Part shown: positions 62,151 to 64,000 of the stretch, piece after piece
How positions within the stretch are numbered: the stretch's first letter is position 1
How the letters are laid out: every line of letters starts with the position of its first letter
From: Pediococcus acidilactici DSM 20284
Lineage (GTDB): Bacteria > Bacillota > Bacilli > Lactobacillales > Lactobacillaceae
Direction of reading: 5' to 3'
Assembly: GCF_000146325.1 (NCBI RefSeq)
Contig: NZ_GL397067.1
Span: forward strand, 127,747 to 191,746
DNA length: 64,000 bases
Made by a program: the position numbers and the translations under genes
Notes under the pieces: generated by a model
What the model saw: only the letters and a program-made list of their open reading frames with translations
What the model was told of the DNA's origin: nothing
Databases searched by the model: none

Positions 62151-62921
62151 ATGTTAGAAAAGATTTCTTCTGTAAAAAATTCCAAGGTAAAGGAATGGGT
62201 AAAGCTAAAGACTAATAATGGTCGCAAGAAGTACCGCCGTTTCTTTTTAGAAGGGCGTCATCCGGTAGAAACGGCGCTCGTTGAAGAACGTCAGTACGAG
62301 TATTTAATTGTGGAGGAGGGATTTGACCTAGCAAGCTTAGAAGCTAACGTTGACGAAGATAAGTTAATTGTGGTTACTAAAGAAGTGTCTAAGCACATTG
62401 CCGATACGGTACATGAGCAGGGAATCTTTTTGATTGGTTACGTGGAGGATGCGGTTTACGAAATGCCTAATGACACGACGGGGCAATGGCTGTTGTTAGA
62501 TAACGTCCAAGATCCTGGAAACATTGGGACAATGGTGCGAACTGCTGACGCGGCCGGATTTACTGGCGTGATTTTTGGGAGCGGAACCGCTGACTTTTAC
62601 AATCCGAAGATTCTACGGGCTATGCAAGGCAGCCAGTACCATTTACAATTAAAGCGGCTTAACCTACAAAAGTGGATTGAGGCTTGCCATCAAGCTCATC
62701 AAGCCGTTTACGGTTCTATTTTAGACGAGCATGCCCAAAGTTACCGAGACATCGATGCTCCAAAAGATTTTTCCTTAATCATGGGTAACGAGGGGAACGG
62801 GATGAGCCCTGAATTAGTTAAGGCTACCGATTGCAACCTTTACATTCCCATCAAGGGGAATGCTGAGTCCTTGAACGTGGCCGTAGCGGCGGGAGTTTTA
62901 ATGTTTGGTTTAGTTAGTTAA
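62151..62921 (+). CDS. TrmH/SpoU-family RNA 2'-O-methyltransferase
   Basis: A 256-residue SPOUT methyltransferase. The N-terminal substrate-binding part (about 1-95) has VKLKTNNGRKKYRRFFLEGRHPVE, and the knot domain has LDNVQDPGNIGTMVRTADAAG (about 125-145), FIMGNEGNGMSPE-like GNEGNGMSPEL and SLNVAVAAGV. In lactobacilli it lies beside acyP and near pheST. The RNA target (23S rRNA or tRNA) is not settled here. Confidence 0.92.
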   Translation: MLEKISSVKNSKVKEWVKLKTNNGRKKYRRFFLEGRHPVETALVEERQYEYLIVEEGFDLASLEANVDEDKLIVVTKEVSKHIADTVHEQGIFLIGYVEDAVYEMPNDTTGQWLLLDNVQDPGNIGTMVRTADAAGFTGVIFGSGTADFYNPKILRAMQGSQYHLQLKRLNLQKWIEACHQAHQAVYGSILDEHAQSYRDIDAPKDFSLIMGNEGNGMSPELVKATDCNLYIPIKGNAESLNVAVAAGVLMFGLVS

Positions 62922-63018
62922 GGTTTGGTTACATTTTCGGTTAATTTGCGTAAATGGCTTGATTAAAAAAAGTTTGCAGTTAATATTAGAGTAACTAACT
63001 AGCCAAAAGGAGCTTTAG

Positions 63019-63528
63019 ATGAAGGTATTGGATTGGGAAAATGATGCACAATATTTAGATTTAGTCGGCGATTTACTTGAAACAGACGAAGTACAACGAT
63101 TGAAAAACTATACGCAGCATCATAACGGAACCCGGTTGGATCATTGTATCCGGGTATCCTATGAAAGTTATTTATTGGCAAAAAAATTCCATTTAGACGT
63201 TCGCTCCACAGCGCGGGCGGGGTTATTGCACGATCTGTTTTACTATGATTGGCGGACGACCAAGTTTACGCTTGGTACCCATGCATTTATCCATCCCCGG
63301 GTTGCTTTACGAAATGCCGAAAAAATTACTACTTTAAATGACAAAGAAAAAGACATTATTTTAAAGCATATGTGGGGAGCTACAATTGCCCGTCCTAAGT
63401 ATGCAGAAAGCAGCATTGTCTCTCTTGTAGACGATGCCCAAGCAGTAAGTGAATATACGGACCACGTTCGGAAAAACTTGCGGCTTAAATTATTAGAGTA
63501 TAAAAATAAAGTGATTAAGTTGATTTAG
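63019..63528 (+). CDS. HD-domain phosphohydrolase
   Basis: A 169-residue HD protein. H40-like residue in LDHCIRVS and LLHDLFYYDW (about 70-79) form the HD pair, and VDDAQAVSEY follows. It belongs to a group of small HD hydrolases with unknown nucleotide substrates. AAAGGAG precedes the ATG. It lies between the RNA methyltransferase and the HxlR gene, a lactobacillus arrangement near pheST. Confidence 0.85.
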   Translation: MKVLDWENDAQYLDLVGDLLETDEVQRLKNYTQHHNGTRLDHCIRVSYESYLLAKKFHLDVRSTARAGLLHDLFYYDWRTTKFTLGTHAFIHPRVALRNAEKITTLNDKEKDIILKHMWGATIARPKYAESSIVSLVDDAQAVSEYTDHVRKNLRLKLLEYKNKVIKLI

Positions 63529-63545
63529 TTAAAGAGGTTTTTGAT

Positions 63546-63878
63546 ATGCAAAATGTACACCAAAAAACACCAACTGATTTTGAACTTTGTCCAAAGTTTG
63601 AACACCTATTTGATATTTTAGGAAAGAAATGGAACGGTTTGATTTTAGAAGTGCTGACCAGTGCCGGTCCACAACGTTTTCGAGACCTATCACGTTCGGT
63701 AACGAAGTGTAGTGACCGGGTGTTGGTTGAGCGGTTAAAGAATTTGGAAGAAGAAGGATTGGTTGAACGATGTACCTATCAGGATTCTTCCTTAATTGAG
63801 TACCGCTTAACTGAAGAAGGCGAAGGGCTCCGGCCAGTCTTAGAAGCCGCGCATAAGTTTGCGGATTGTTGGTACTAA
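63546..63878 (+). CDS. HxlR-family regulator
   Basis: A 110-residue winged-helix protein. It has the family start FELCPKFEHLFDILGKKWNGLIL (with one Cys near residue 16), recognition-helix region SVTKCSDRVLVERLKNLEEEGLVERCTY and the wing YRLTEEGEGL. HxlR regulators with such a Cys often respond to oxidants or aldehydes. No obvious regulated gene is adjacent except the HD protein upstream. AAAGAGG precedes the ATG. Confidence 0.88.
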   Translation: MQNVHQKTPTDFELCPKFEHLFDILGKKWNGLILEVLTSAGPQRFRDLSRSVTKCSDRVLVERLKNLEEEGLVERCTYQDSSLIEYRLTEEGEGLRPVLEAAHKFADCWY

Positions 63879-63885
63879 TTGACTA

Positions 63886-64000
63886 TTGACCTCGGCGAGG
63901 ATTTTAGTTAAAGTAGCTAAGTGAATACAATATCAAGCTAGAAGAGTAGTAGCCGGTTGAGATTAGTAGCCAGAGAAGAAGGGAAAGCTGAGAACCTTCG
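63886..64000 (+). promoter_or_regulatory. Promoter and start of a probable pheS T-box leader (cut by window end)
   Basis: TTGACC (63886-63891) and TAAAGT (63909-63914), spacer 17, start an untranslated region of at least 80 bases. The sequence from about 63935 (AGAGTAGTAGCC..., AGAGAAGAAGGG, GCTGAGAACCTTC) has the look of T-box Stem I with AGTA and GCTGAGA-like motifs. The upstream gene order is typical of pheST loci. No T-box sequence or gene is within the window, so the identity is inferred. Confidence 0.55.

Noticed and set aside
1-64000. CRISPR arrays, insertion sequences, prophage genes or toxin-antitoxin pairs
   Set aside because: No regular spacer repeats, transposase motifs, integrase or phage structural genes were found; gene order is that of a conserved chromosome.

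Overview
This window looks like chromosome of a member of the Lactobacillaceae. The signs are low-to-mid GC, lactobacillus-type conserved gene clusters, T-box leaders before aminoacyl-tRNA synthetase genes, an L20 leader before infC-rpmI-rplT, a CcpA-type catabolite site before lrgAB, and the Gram-positive set yhaM/yhaN/yhaO, ecsAB, dnaB-dnaI and prsA. A 6-phosphogluconate dehydrogenase and a galactose (galT) locus fit a sugar fermenter, possibly a heterofermentative one. I cannot name a species. Nothing looks like a prophage, insertion sequence or CRISPR array.

Layout. 1-3.9 kb: end of galT, a divergent XRE regulator / amino-acid permease pair sharing palindromic sites, and two small unknown genes behind a promoter carrying a LexA-like (SOS) box. 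3.9-9.1 kb: the most unusual locus, an apparent four-gene operon of an NhaC-type antiporter, a thioredoxin-reductase-like flavoprotein with an extra C-terminal domain, an arylsulfotransferase-like beta-propeller protein fused to a CxxC thioredoxin domain, and a Crp/Fnr-type regulator. 9.3-13.9 kb: tRNA-Gly(CCC), an aldo/keto reductase, T-box-controlled argS, a second Crp/Fnr regulator and argR. 14-26.3 kb: a class A penicillin-binding protein, YheA, the YhaO/YhaN nuclease pair, YhaM, and the prsA-yhaH-hit group divergent from ecsAB-trmB. 26.4-38.7 kb: a small membrane-anchored protein, ytpR-sftA-murC, a Bax-inhibitor-1-like protein, and the replication/repair run polA-mutM-coaE-nrdR-dnaB-dnaI. 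38.7-45 kb: T-box-controlled thrS, then the lytS/lytT two-component system with lrgAB. 45-54.4 kb: infC-rpmI-rplT, then yqeG-yqeH-yhbY-nadD-yqeK-rsfS-yqeM-tmcAL, yceD-rpmF and gnd. 54.8-60.5 kb: an ArlRS-like two-component system and an MFS/GH78 rhamnosidase operon with a cre site. 60.7-64 kb: yidC, acyP, an rRNA methyltransferase, an HD protein, an HxlR regulator and what is probably the start of a pheS T-box leader.

Most of the window is ordinary housekeeping sequence. The parts worth a second look are the antiporter/flavoprotein/ASST-thioredoxin/Crp operon, the LexA-box two-gene operon, a dispersed family of intergenic double-hairpin repeats found mostly between convergent genes, a nested 106-nt structure between argR and the penicillin-binding protein, several candidate operators, and the AUA start codon of infC. 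All functions are read from sequence motifs and gene order; no database search was run.
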